Part shown: one piece after another, positions 46,802 through 58,468 of the stretch
How positions within the stretch are numbered: the stretch's first letter is position 1
How the letters are laid out: each line of letters opens with the position of its first letter
From: Apiospora phragmitis
Taxonomy: Eukaryota > Ascomycota > Sordariomycetes > Amphisphaeriales > Apiosporaceae
Reading direction: 5' to 3'
DNA: 64,000 nt
Assembly (NCBI GenBank): GCA_038363925.1
Contig: JAQQWL010000001.1
Span: 1,302,001 to 1,366,000, forward strand
The notes under the pieces: model-generated
What the model was told of the DNA's origin: nothing
The model's database searches: none
The model's input: only the letters and a program-made list of their open reading frames with translations
Program-made: the position numbers and the translations under genes

Positions 46802-47444
46802 GCCGCGCTGCAACCAGCTAGCCGGTGCATTGCATCTAGTACTCGGTATTGGAGGTTGGATTTTTCAAGGTCGAGGTTGGTGTTGGTCCTGTAGAGAACT
46901 GGGTTGAATAATTTCTACGCACAAGCCAATCAATCGGTACAGTGACCTACCTGGTCTAGGTTAACCTAGTCGTGTATACATCCATGTATGTTCCTGGATA
47001 ATTCGATATCGTAGAACTCCGAGTCAATTCTATTGACTATAACTCCAGAAATTACCTTAGGTAATGTAATATCTGAACAAGCGTTGATTCCCCTTCCGAT
47101 CATCCATGGTTATACCAGGTGTTTATTCGCAAAGTCCAAGATGTCCAATATCTAACAAGCTGTTTATTCGAGTGGTGGGGCTTTGGCTGTGGGAGCACAT
47201 TTACATAGTGACTGACTGCCTGCTTTTAATGGTTTTTCTGGTGGGTGTGGTGGATCCCCTCGACTAATAATACACTGACTCAACTTGGTGATGGATTTGC
47301 AAGGTAAGTAAGTCCTCAGTCCTACATTACTCAAACCGCGTAATAACACATTCCTTTCCGCTGCAAAAGGCAGTGTCAGACGTATTCTCTTTTGTAATAA
47401 TCTAATTCCTGCCATCCCATTATTCTGCCCCCACGACTGCAACC
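46802..47444. promoter_or_regulatory. Divergent spacer, mitochondrial protein/AFG2
   Basis: 643 bp between head-to-head genes, so both promoters lie here. No specific motif identified. Confidence 0.45.
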
Positions 47445-49744
47445 ATGAGGACCGGATTCGACGGCAAGGTGCGTCCGCATACACAGGAGCTACCCAACCA
47501 GAAACACGCTGCCAAGGCGTATATATCTGGCCAAACATTTTACTCATCCGGCTTTGTCGTGGATGAGCTGTGCTACGTGGAGAGCACCAGTGGTGGCAAG
47601 AAGCACGAGGCTGTCGCCGTTCTGGGAGATAAGAGCGTCAAGCCAAACGTCGTCCTGCTTAGTCGTGCTCTGAAGGAAGCTGCTGGGCTTGACTTGGAGG
47701 GTACCGTCCACATATCGCCTGGTCCGGAAGCGCCAAGAGGGGCCAAATTGGTGGTTGTTCGGGAGGTGACACCTAAAGAGGCCGCGATATCGACGGCACC
47801 CATAGAGGAAGAGGAGCTTCACCATTGGGAATATCTTCTGAAGGGTCAACTGGGTGCGTTCGCATCAGCGCCGCGCTTATCGGCTATATGAAGCTAACTT
47901 ATGGATAGATCTGTCCCAATACGTCTTTGCAGGCTCGGTCATAAACGACGTATATGTTCAGGGACCTAAGCGGTCTTTCAAGGTCGAGTCTGTCAATGGT
48001 CTCAAAGGTCATGTTGCCAAAGTGAGCAGAACCACCAAAGTCAGGGTCGTTCAAGACGACGACGACGAGGCTGCGGACTTCGGCCTTGCTCCGAGGAAGC
48101 TGGAGTTGAGTGATCTTCCATGCATGGCATATCAAACAGCGAAGATCAAGTTATTCTTTGACGGTTATGGCATCGGAATCGGTAACGAGACGTCATGTTG
48201 TATACCCATAGACGGCAGCAAGGGGACGGGGAAGACGATGCTGCTTGACCATATCGCCAACACTGGATGGGGCAAAGTCGTACGGATCAATTCTTCGGAC
48301 AAAGTCAGCACAATCGACAACTATTTCGATACAGCAATCAGTTCAGATCGACAAACACTCATCCTAATAGACAACATTGCAAATCTAGTGGATCCGGAGA
48401 AGAGATCCACCGTCGGAGCCACAAACATCGTCGAAGCCCTACAAAGAGGGTTCGAGAGCCTGGCTGCCAAGACAAAACAACACCGAAGGCGCCCCAACGT
48501 AGCGGTCATCGTGACTTGCCGCGACTACCATGAAGACGTGCCTGAGTGTCTACGTACACGCCGTTATTTCTACAAACGCGTTACTCTCCCTATTCCCAAT
48601 GCTACCGAGCGCAAGGACATTATCAGATACTATGAGCCCAGATTCCCCAAAGATTGTTACGAGGAATTCGTGTCTGATCTTGGCGAGCGAACACACGCCT
48701 ACACCGGCGCTGATCTATTGGAACTATTGCTCGATGCCGAAACCACAATGTGCGAAAGAACGCGCAGATCACCCGAGGGAGAGATTCTCTGGGAAGACAT
48801 TAAGCAAGCCTTGGCCGAAGTTCCTCCAACAGCCATGCATGATGTGACGCTTAAGCCGCCTACTGTTAACTGGAATGACATCGGAGGTTATAACGACGTC
48901 AAACAGGCTTTGCAGAAGGTTATCAAACGCACAGAAGTAAGTTGCGCAAGTGCACCAATCTTATGGGCGTTATACTTACATACAATTATTGCAGCCCGAG
49001 AAAACCCCTATACACAAACCACCAAAGGGTGTCATGCTCTATGGCCCTCCAGGTTGCTCCAAGACTATGACGGCACAGGCAATGGCTACAGAATCCGGTT
49101 TTAACTTCTTCGCAGTCAAGGGCGGCGAACTGCTGAATATGTACGTGGGTGAAACGGAACGCTCGATTCGCAACCTGTTCCGCCGGGCTCGTGAAGCAAG
49201 CCCGAGTATCATATTCTTTGACGAGATCGATTCGCTAGCAGGCTCACGATCTGGACCAGGCGGCTCCACAAGCGGCGGCGGCGTTCAGGCGGTGACCACC
49301 TTGTTGACAGAGATGGATGGGTTTGAGCAACTTGGCGATGTATTTGTCCTGGCAGCTACCAACCGGCCTGATGCCCTGGACCCGGCACTGCTACGACCTG
49401 GTCGCTTTGATGTGATGATCTACGTGCCTCTGCCCGACGAAAAGGCACGTGAGGCCATCTTCTCCCACAAAGCAAAGGAGCTGAACTTCAAGGACATCGA
49501 CGCTGCCAAGCTGGCACAACAATCTGAGGGCTATTCCGGGGCAGAATTGGCACAAATATGCAACGGGGCGTTCGCAGATCACGATTACGATGGTCCCTGG
49601 CCCAATTTCATGGAAGGAGTCGAACGAGCCATCAGGAACGCACCAAAAGGGGTCACGAGAGACATACTTAACCACTTTGAGCAGTGGAATGATTCACGGA
49701 AGCACAATGGCTCAGGCTCGGGCGGCTTATTCCAGTTCGAGTAG
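47445..49744 (+). CDS. AFG2: Two-domain AAA ATPase, AFG2/Drg1 type
   Basis: Type II AAA ATPase. Yeast Afg2/Drg1 strips shuttling factors such as Rlp24 from pre-60S ribosomes in the cytoplasm. Exons: 47445-47853, 47909-48936 and 48995-49744; 728 residues. An N-terminal substrate domain occupies roughly 1-200. D1 has Walker [13 protein letters not shown], but its Walker B is TLILIDNI (Asn where Glu is expected) and the usual sensor-1 and arginine-finger motifs are not evident. D2 is canonical: Walker [20 protein letters not shown], pore loop MYVGETERS, Walker [10 protein letters not shown], sensor 1 AATNRPD, arginine finger LRPGRFD. The GPPGCSKT form is typical of the Afg2 group and separates it from Cdc48 and Rix7. 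It ends GGLFQFE. No frame break. Confidence 0.82.
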
Positions 49745-50334
49745 TGTTCCAATAAGAAGAATCATAATTAACGATTCAATATTGTGCGAAGCTGAATAAT
49801 CTTTGGTGGCTGCCAGCTATCCCACTGCTAAAGCTATCCATATTAAGCCGACTAACGCTAATCACTTGATTATTATATTACTAATTCGCTATATATTATG
49901 TTATCGGCTTTCCGGTTAGCTATCCTACAGCTAGGCCGTCGTCGAGAGGTATCGTCACCGACAAGCACCTACTCGGCCGCTTGTCCCATCGTAGCATTAT
50001 TCCATTGTGTAGGTAGTTATGGCGGTCGTACAGGCTGGATAATTACTATCTAATGTAGTAAACAACGAAAGATATCTTCTCATTCCCGTTTCCAGCTGCT
50101 GTGGTCGGCCCTTCATGGCATAACCCGGAATTTGGCCGGTTGTGATAGTTAATACATACTGTTGGATGGTTGGCAGTCGGTAAGTTGAAACAACACAGTG
50201 CATGCTCCTGGATTGCCAGGATGTTTCGGCCTCGGTGTCAATTTTGTGACTGATAATGCTTGGGAGATTACTGCTTGCTCGCACCCGGCTACTAATTAGA
50301 GAATTTCCATCCATTACTATACAGCTATCTTGAA
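49745..50334. other. AT-rich gene-free stretch
   Basis: 590 bp. The part at about 49820-49930 is rich in ATTA/TATA words and contrasts with the GC-rich genes around it. It may be degraded mobile-element sequence; no intact element seen. Confidence 0.5.
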
Positions 50335-51075
50335 TCATTTTAATGCCTCACTACACCCCATAAGCTTGATGTATGTTCGTACTCCTTGCAGGTCGGCTCG
50401 TATTTGTTGCGTGCGTTTGTCAACCGGGATCCCTCGGCTCGGACGGAGTTTTCTCAACGAGCGCTCTATCCGCATGAGCGTGTTTTTGTTGGTCACACTC
50501 TGCGTCGTTTTAGTAGCGTCAGCCACAAGCTCGCTCTCATCGTCAGACATCGCCTCGTCGGCGTTTCCGACGCCCTTCGCTAGGCCGGCCAACGTGCCCC
50601 GGCCCACAGGTCTCAGAGAACACTTATGCCCCCCGCCGTCGTAGAAGCAGTTGGCACAGGCTTGGTGGATCGGATCTCGAGGCAACGCAGGACTCGTCGT
50701 GACACATTGAGCCCACCGCCCGGAACCACCATAGCAGAATGTACAGCTATCCAATATGCTGTGCACATCACCCGTCACCTGTACCAGGGCAGCCCGAATG
50801 TTCTCGGCATATCCTCGAGTGGCGTTGTATGGCTTGTGCGATATCCCTTTTGTCGGGTTGGGCTCAAGGCTGTTCTTCGGGGTTCACATGAGCAATCCCT
50901 CTAGATGCTTGTTCATTATCTTGGTACTGAGCCGCACGTCGTCGATCTCAGGGTGGACGGCGCGGACGTAACGCCGGGATTCCGAGGCTTCACACGCCTC
51001 CCTGATGCTTGGAGGGGACGAGACTGGGCGGGCCGCCGAGCCCTGCGGCGTGGGAGGAGACGAGTTAGAGTCCAT
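50335..51075 (-). pseudogene. DUF3716-like cysteine-rich fungal protein with in-frame TGA
   Basis: Starts MDSNSSPPTPQGSAARPVSS; one frame runs 51075 to 50335 but is split by a TGA at 50884-50886 after LEGLLM. Beyond it the frame continues TPKNSLEPNPTKGISHKPYN, then ENIRAALVQVTGDVHSILDS. The cysteine block is CTFC...GRWAQCV...ACANCFYDGGGHKCSLR, the C-x2-C ... C ... C-x2-C ... C spacing I associate with the fungal DUF3716 family. Members are often lineage-restricted; function unknown, metal binding likely from the Cys spacing. The tail is Lys/Arg-rich. Either the TGA is a nonsense mutation or error (CGA or TGG to TGA), or an unrecognised intron removes it. It sits in a gene-poor, AT-rich segment. 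Confidence 0.55.
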
Positions 51076-54000
51076 ATTGGAAAGGGCACTCGTTGAGGTC
51101 GATATCGGATTGATCAGATAATTTGTACGCGACGCGGAACCTAGATGGATATAAGAAACAGGGGAAACTTTATTGGCCGGCCCTTAGGAAGGTATGGTGT
51201 TTCCAATGCCCTAAGTAGCAAACGAAAATGTAGCAGAGAGGGGCGGACATCGTTATGGTCGAATGCAGCGTGTTTGCTTCGAGGGACCAGGCGATACTTG
51301 GACGCTGGTTATATGTAGGGGACCGAGGAAGAGTACATTCGCCGTTTGCCTTTTTCCGTATAAACACCTAGGTTATGACGGATATGTACCATCTTCCCCT
51401 TGCCGGCTTTCAAGCCTTATCGAGTAGAACATAATGTCGTTATCGTTATTCTCAATTCTTCTTGATAATTAAATTTCTTATATAATATTATAATATAACC
51501 TATTAACTTATACTCTTTCGTGGTTTTATGCTTAATTAGTATGTTTCCTTTAGCTACCTCTTACACTGCGTACCTAGTAGATTAGATCCGCTTTGGCGAG
51601 CGGAGTGCGCTAGGGAGTATCTGAGTGCTACGGAGTACTTACTTTCAGACCAGTTGCCGTTTCCCTATCTATTCTGGTGTGTTTTGTCAGTTTTGGTGGT
51701 GGATCCACTGTTAGTATATTGAAAAAAGCCAGGTGGGTCTAGCGTCCGGCAACTGGTCTGAGTAGCTAAGATAAGTGCAAGCCTTCTAGTGACTTTAATG
51801 TCAGAATTGATGTTCATGAAGACTCGGCGGCTCCGACAAGGCTCAAGACCCTCCAGAGACTCAATACGGCTCCTCCCTCTGGCCTCCTGATGGACCTTTT
51901 GCGTGACATGGTCTTACTGCTTTGGGAGTCCAGTGAACTTAAGCCTGCCGGCGGTGTTTACGATGAGACCCGGGCTATTGGGAAGCCGAATACTATACAG
52001 CAAATGGGGAATCACGGTGTCTTCTCCCTGCTACGCGAGGATTACATGGAAACTGGGCTCTGGGTGGGCAAAGAAAATATGTACTGCTTCATCCTGATAG
52101 GGATTAGAGTACTGGAGGCGTACGACCGACATCTGACGACTACTACGGGTTCCAACTCATCTTGCGGCCGCGTCCTCGTGGTCGCCAGAGGCAATAGGAA
52201 CGAAGAAGCACACCTACAGAGAATCATAAAGTTACTCGTAATGGTTGGTATAGGGGACCTAGCTTCTAGGCCCCTGCTCCTAGTGAAGTTGACTCGCGCA
52301 GGCCTGTCTCACCGCTTACTATCTCTATACCGCTTCGTTGTCGAGAAAAACAACAGCCCAAGCCGCTCAGGATACTGCTCCAAACGGCAAAGGCAACGTA
52401 GCCGGCAGAGACAGCAGTTGGCAGGCGTGGCGTTCCTATGGGCCAGCATGCTTGTGTCCGCAGCGCTGACCATCAACACGTCGTATTTTTCTTCGTCACA
52501 ATCCCTTTTCATACACACATACACACACCTTCCCTCCCCCCCCCCACTCTCTCTCTCTTTTTCCCCTAGGAAGTCGTGCGGATATTGTCTGACCAGTGGC
52601 ATATGCAAATCCAATTCGTACGGGATTTAAAGTTGTCGCCTTTGCGACCTACTTCTCCCTACAACTAAGGACTATTCCGTCAACGGAACAACGCGAACGG
52701 AGATTGCTGAAATCTCTAATTCTTCTCCTTGCCGGTGAGGTTTCAGGGAACTACTATTCGATTCAAATGGTTTTCCTAACACCTAAGTCTGTAGAGATCG
52801 TCGCAAACATGTCGCCGTCCAAGATATCCAGACAAGGCCAGACCTCCGCACTGTCTAGCAGTTGCTCCGGGAAAGGAAACAGGACGGAGCCATGAGCCTA
52901 GCCCTGAACTGGGCATTACTCTACAACTACCCGGACTCTGTCAAGGACGGGGTCTGAGTACAGAGGGCAAGGAAGGGATAAAAATGAACCCTTCAAATTT
53001 CGACCCCTGAGTCCAGAAAAGAAGACCACGGCCAATGAAATGTATTCACGAGGGAGGTCTGTGGCAACTTCGTCGCTAAATAGCTACACAAACACGTACA
53101 CAAAAGACCCCGAGTGCGTGTCACCGGAAACTACAGCGCCATCATCCCCTCCCAGGCGACTATACCAAATGCTATGCCCTTATCGATGGAAACCCCTTCG
53201 ACACCGCCACGCCCTATTCCAGAGGCAATTCATCAGGGACCCCCTCACTGGGTTTCCAATCTGGCACCACGTTTTTGAAGCCCCTTGTCTGCAAGACTCA
53301 TAAACGAGACGAGTCTCTGATTTAGGCACGGTATTCCGTACACGATACTCGGCAGGACGCTTCACGCTTGCATCGCAGGGCCAGCATGAGCATGCAGTAT
53401 AGTAGGGTGGGATACACCTGGTAGATCTCTGCGATGAATCTGTGGTGGGCTGTCCAAATAGAAGGCTTGATGTTCGACGTACAGGCAAACGAACACAAGT
53501 ATGCATTATCTCAGTTGCTGACTTCGAAAATAAGTACAGGAGCCGAAACCTTCTGAAGCAATGTAGATGGTACACTCACTGCCGCATGTGTAGCTCCCGT
53601 CGTGCATTATCTGGATTTTGGTAGGATTAGACTTGGGTTTTGACCCCTGGATCGGCTAGGTTGCCCCTGAATGTGGCGGGCATCCTCGAGTCCTCCATTT
53701 GTTTCTTTCCCAAATGCTTGTTCGGTGGATGTATAAAAGTAACATCTTCGACGTGTTGACCACCAATGAGCTGTCTGGCTTCGCGGTCTACAATCACATG
53801 TCTTCATCGTTTGAGAGACGTACGTAAAATGAAATTCCGGCAACAACCGGGGAGCTTCTTTGTCTGTTCATTTCTCTTCATAATCTCGTGAGAGAAACAA
53901 CGACTATATCCATTTATAGTATTGAACAACAACGCGCAATTATGACTAGGGAAAACGAAAACCGTGGCCAATACCCTGAGAATGCCCGTAATGCCCAATC

Positions 54001-54221
54001 CGCCCCAACGCCGGTCTCTGTGTCCCTCAATTGCAAAGAAAAAAAACGCCTCGCCCTCAAACCCCTGAAATGACAGAAAGGAGGAAAAGTGAAGTATGAA
54101 TATGTAGACCAGAAGAAGCTTAGGCTGATGCAAAGCTGCCTGACCCAGCAGGGAGCTGATGGTGGAGGTAGGTGATGCGTATGATGTACTGTGGTCCTGT
54201 CCCGGGCGCAGGAGTCGTGTT
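51076..54221. other. Gene-poor segment with AT-rich patch
   Basis: 3.1 kb without a supported gene. The patch 51440-51530 is extremely AT-rich (ttatataatattataatataacc). An open frame of 246 codons at 51890-52630 has no recognisable domain and ends in a low-complexity pyrimidine run. Fragments at 52630-53300 look faintly protein-like but are full of stops. This fits eroded, possibly RIP-affected sequence; inference only. Confidence 0.5.
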
Positions 54222-55243
54222 TTAACAGCATTTGTTCCTGGGCTTGGTGATCTCGACCTGCCCATTCTGCTCTGCCTGGTTCTGTCCCTGGTTTTCCATG
54301 GTCACAGCAGGCGAAAATCCGGGTGAGAACAGCCAGCTCCTCCTATCGCGGCCAACCCTGAAGCTACCCCTGCCGTTCATACCGTCGAAGTAGTCGTTGC
54401 CAATGCCTCCCTCAAAGGGCGTGCCTGGAGTCATCGTAGCAGCAAGAAGCGCTTGTTGCATCTTTCTGTTTTGCTCGACGAGCTTCCGCGTGACGACCCT
54501 GAATACCTCCTCAACGCCCTCTCCGCTCTCGGCGCTGATTTCATGGCAGGCATCCCAGCCTACCTCCTGACCCCAGAACCCGCTGCTTCGTTTACTACTC
54601 GGGCTGCGTGGTTCTCCCTGGGCCAGCGCTGCTCGTGCCTCCCATGCTGACCTGGCTCGCACCAGGGCCGGGGAATCCCGTCATGCCGGTAGGGGTGGCA
54701 GTGGGCGGCGGCGTGTTTCCCTGGCCGGGGGCCAAGTTCTCAGCGACGTATGCTATGCACCTCTCGAACGGCACCTCGCGGCGCGCGGGCTCGCGGGCCA
54801 CGATGTCGGCTTTCGTTCCAACCACATGGAGGACGATATCGGGGGGTAGGTTTCGGCGGAGCTCGGTCAGCCACATGCCCATTTCGGCAAAGGACTGCGC
54901 GTCCGTTATGCTGTAACACAAGATGCAAGCATTGGCGCCACGGTAGTAAAGTCGCGATATTGAGCGAAATCGTTCTTGACCGGCTGCAGGAAAGTAGGCG
55001 ATATGTCAGCAAAAGAGAATGCACGAGTAAGGGAAGGAGAGATTACTCACCAGTATCCCAAATCTGCAAGCGCACCACAGTATCGGTATCACTGTCGATA
55101 ACCCGCTTCGCCATGAAGCTCGCACCGACCGTCGACGTCACTTGCGACGGATTGAATGCGCCCTTGCAGAAGCGCATCACCAGGGATGTCTTGCCGACGC
55201 CTTGGGAGCCGAGCACCACAATCTTGGCCTCGAGGGAAGACAT
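54222..55243 (-). CDS. Divergent Rab-family GTPase, one frameshift
   Basis: Rab-like GTPase that I cannot place in a named subgroup (closest in look to the Rab5/21/24 side). Exon 1 starts MSSLEAKIVVLGSQGVGKTS; the intron after WDT is resolved as [23 protein letters not shown]-loop GSQGVGKT, switch [11 protein letters not shown], guanine motif TKAD (Thr replacing the usual Asn of NKxD) and SAES as the G5 loop. A long Pro/Gly/Thr-rich insertion follows VAENLAPGQG, before GWDACHEISAESGEGVEEVF. The C-terminus NKCC is a double-prenylation site. The frame breaks inside the insertion, between about 54600 and 54690, with the C run at 54671-54674 a candidate. Rabs of this sort act on endosomal or vacuolar membranes; the exact role is unknown. 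Confidence 0.8.
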
Positions 55244-56725
55244 GGTGGTGTTGGGCTTGAGAGGCGTGCTAAGCCCCAGGGGAGAGGAAATGTGATACGA
55301 TAAGCTATATACTTAGCGCAAGGCCAGAGCACACAGGGAGGAGATAGACAGTGTTGAATGGCCCGCCTCGAGCGAGAGCGAGAAAAAAAAATAACTCTCT
55401 GTCCGTCTGGGCCAAAGGTCAAAAAAGAGAAAATGTTTCAAAAAGACCACGAGACCGGCCGACCCAGCGATAGGGTATTTCTGCCAGCTCAGGTGAGGTG
55501 GTTCACCGATCGACGAGTAGGCTAGGAAATCGGAGTTGCTGCCGTCATGCTACTGCAGGTAGGTGTTGGATTTTCCGGGATGGAGGGGCAGACCGGAGTA
55601 GCCAGCAGCAGAGGGCAAAAGCAAGTGAAGAGATTGAGTCTTCAGAAAGATAGGAAGTATGCAAAAGGCACACGGCTCGGCTGCAGCGCGGGGAGTGTGT
55701 GCGTGAAATAGGTTAAAAGAGTGACAAGAAACGAAAGCAGATGCGTCAATCCATCCCAGTGGTGTGTGGTGTTGTAGGAGCGAGGAGCGAGGAGCGAGTG
55801 AATGGTAGGATGATCACCGCCGCCCGAACTGACTTACTGTAGATAGCGAATAGCAATTGGCTTTTTCTTGCACGATCAGATGGGAAACGGGGTATGCGAT
55901 GCGACAAGTAACAGGGACTGGCTGCCCAAGCCTCCCACACGCCCGCTGTAGATTCCCACTAATGCACTAGCCTGTACCGTAGTGTAGGCGCCCTAATCAG
56001 ATAATGCAAGCCTGCATGCAATAATGCAACGGGGGGTGCAAGGGAAGCCTCCTCGTTGGTGATGGGCGATGCGTCCAACGGAGTCATGCAACGCGCCAGA
56101 TACGCCATGCCGCCCTGACGTTGGAATGAAATGAACTGTAGCGTCTCCCGGGTTCCTCCTTCTCAGTACATACCACTCCCATCTATTGTGCCTTACTATA
56201 TACGTTCCTTTGCCGACGACAAGCGCAGTGTACTCATTACTGTACCCAGCAAATGTGTCTGCATAATATCCATGCCACCCACTGGTCTGTTAGCTCCTGT
56301 TAGCGCTCGCTTTCTCCAAGCCTCCTCCTTGTACATGATCCACCCCCGAGAAAGGAAAGTCGACAGGCTCTTGCACCAATCATGTGGTGCCAACTCCAGA
56401 TAACCGTTTTTGGGGTATGTAACCGAGAAACGAAGCAATTGCATCATCAAAAGCGGTGAGCAAAGTGATTCAGCTTGGCTGTGTATATCATTTGCAGCTT
56501 GCCGAGGCTCGCCGTGTGACTGCTATGCGTGATGCCAATTTTCGGTTGTTGTTGTTCTTTAGTGAAGGGGGGTAAGATACATTCTCTTGGCTTTCTTTGT
56601 GATTCCCTAGTTGCATCTGTTTTATGTACAGCAGTGTATATTCCGTGTATATTAGAGTATATAAAAACGATATCTCTTGATACAATTCTAGGTCCGCTAG
56701 TAAATGTGTCATGCCCCCTGGATCA
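55244..56725. other. Upstream region of the divergent Rab gene
   Basis: 1.48 kb between two minus-strand genes. It holds the Rab promoter and the 3' end of the flavocytochrome gene; no gene-like ORF. Confidence 0.5.
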
Positions 56726-58468
56726 TTACAACTTGGAAGATTTCGGCTTCTTCCACTCAGGCGAAGCCAGCTGGTCATAGACTCGGTGGCCCAGGTTGTC
56801 TCTGGGCACGCTCGTAACATGGCTACCAATGTTTGATATGTCGATCAACAAAGGATCCAGCTGGTCGATGCTGGAGCATCCGATCAAACGCATGTTCATC
56901 TCCATTTCCTCCTTCAGGAGTTGCATGGCCCGGTCCACTCCCTCCAGCCCATAGGCACTCATGGCGTAGAGGAAAGGCCGGCCGAGACCAACCCCCTTAG
57001 CTCCGAGGCAGAGCGCCTTGATGATATCCGTCGCGCGGCGGACGCCGCCGTCGATGTAGACTTCAATCTTGTCCTCGAGACCGAGCTGGCGAAGGACGGG
57101 CATCGTCTCGGCCAGAACCTCGATACCTGAGCGCGCAAAGTCGAGTTGGCGGCCACCGTGGTTGGACAAAACTACGCCATCAACACCCATTGTTACCGCT
57201 TTCAGCACGTCCTCAACTCGCTGCACTCCCTTGAGGATGATGGGCATCTTGGTGATGCTCTTGAACCACGGGATGTCTTTCCACGAAAGGGAAGGGTCGA
57301 TGAAGGAGGATATCGCGCGAGCCGCACCCTGCGAGTTGTCCGTCTCCTGGCCAGACTGTACATTGGAGCCTTGATCGGTGAACTTGGTCCGCATGTCCTT
57401 CTCCCTTCGGCCAAGCTGCGGCGCATCGACCGTGATGAACAGACCCTTGCAACCTCGCTTCTCGGCGTGTTTGACGATGCGCTCTGTGATGGCACGGTCT
57501 GAGTTGACATAGAGCTGCATCCATTGGACCTGGTCTCCCTCGGCGGCATCCATAATCTCGTCGAACGAGCAAGACGCAAGAGTAGGGATCATCTGGACTA
57601 CGTTGTGCTTCCTCGCTGCGCGAGTCAGCACCACCTCACCTTCAGGATGCCCGAGTTTGCCCAATGCCGTCGCCGTCACGTAGAAAGGTATGTCGACCTT
57701 GGTCCCGAGCATGGTGGTCGATATATCGACGTCCTTGACGTCGACAAGAACTCTGGGCCTAAACCATATCCTGTGGAAAGCCTCGTGGTTCTCGCGCAAT
57801 GTCTGAACACCTAATTAGTGGCCCATTTTACAACAGAGAACACCCGGCCTGGCTAGGTGTGCCGTCACTCACAATTTCGTCGTCAGCCGCACTTGAGTAG
57901 TATCCCCAAGCACCCTTCTTCATGATTCTCTTGGCCACTGCTTCGAAATCCAACAAGTTGTAGCATTGGGCGAGGGCGGGCTTGTCGGCGATGCGCTGCT
58001 GCCGTGCTTCCTCTTCGGGGTCGGATTCTTTCTCGACGGCAGCGACCGTGTTCATGTCGACGGGACCGAGGTGCTTTGACTTGTCGAGATACTTGTCGAG
58101 CGTGTCGGGCGGGTGGATGGGTTCGAACTCTTCGGTTGCATCTTTGCCCTATGCGCCAAGCTGTCAGCTCAAAGGTGGTGGCGGCGGTGGCTTGGAACTT
58201 GGGAGATTTAACTGACGGCATATTTCAGAATTATCTTCGGTCCACCGGGATGTTCTGAAGAGGCGGTTAGAAATGAAAGACATTGCGGGCGCATTGGGGT
58301 GCGGGAACGGACCTGGGAGAAACTCGGTCACATCGTAGGCATTGCCCTTAGAGCTACGGTCAGCGCGAATTCTGGTCAAGTCGGCATGTCAAGTGCTCGT
58401 ACATGAACTATGACCCAGCAAGAGTTCTTGTCATTGTGTTTGGCAACCTCGACCCCGGAAAGCGGCAT
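56726..58468 (-). CDS. Flavocytochrome b2-type (S)-2-hydroxy-acid dehydrogenase with C-terminal SKL
   Basis: Fusion of cytochrome b5 and FMN-dependent alpha-hydroxy-acid dehydrogenase, the architecture of L-lactate cytochrome c oxidoreductase (Cyb2). Exons: 58403-58468, 58313-58346, 58217-58254, 57873-58148 and 56726-57802; 496 residues. Heme domain: MPLSGVEVAKHNDKNSCWVI, then GNAYDVTEFLPEHPGGPKII, with the HPGG heme ligand. FMN barrel: PFYVTATALGKLGHPEGE, MQLYVNSDR, FITVDAPQLGRREKDMR, the active-site SNHGGRQLD and DGGVRRATDI. The protein begins almost directly with the heme domain, so the bipartite mitochondrial presequence of yeast Cyb2 is absent. It ends PEWKKPKSSKL, a perfect PTS1. I infer a peroxisomal enzyme; whether the substrate is lactate, glycolate or another hydroxy acid is open. 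No frame break. Confidence 0.9.

Noticed and set aside
51890..52630. 246-codon open frame on the plus strand
   Set aside because: No domain; the end runs into a pyrimidine-rich low-complexity stretch; it sits in a gene-poor, partly degraded segment.
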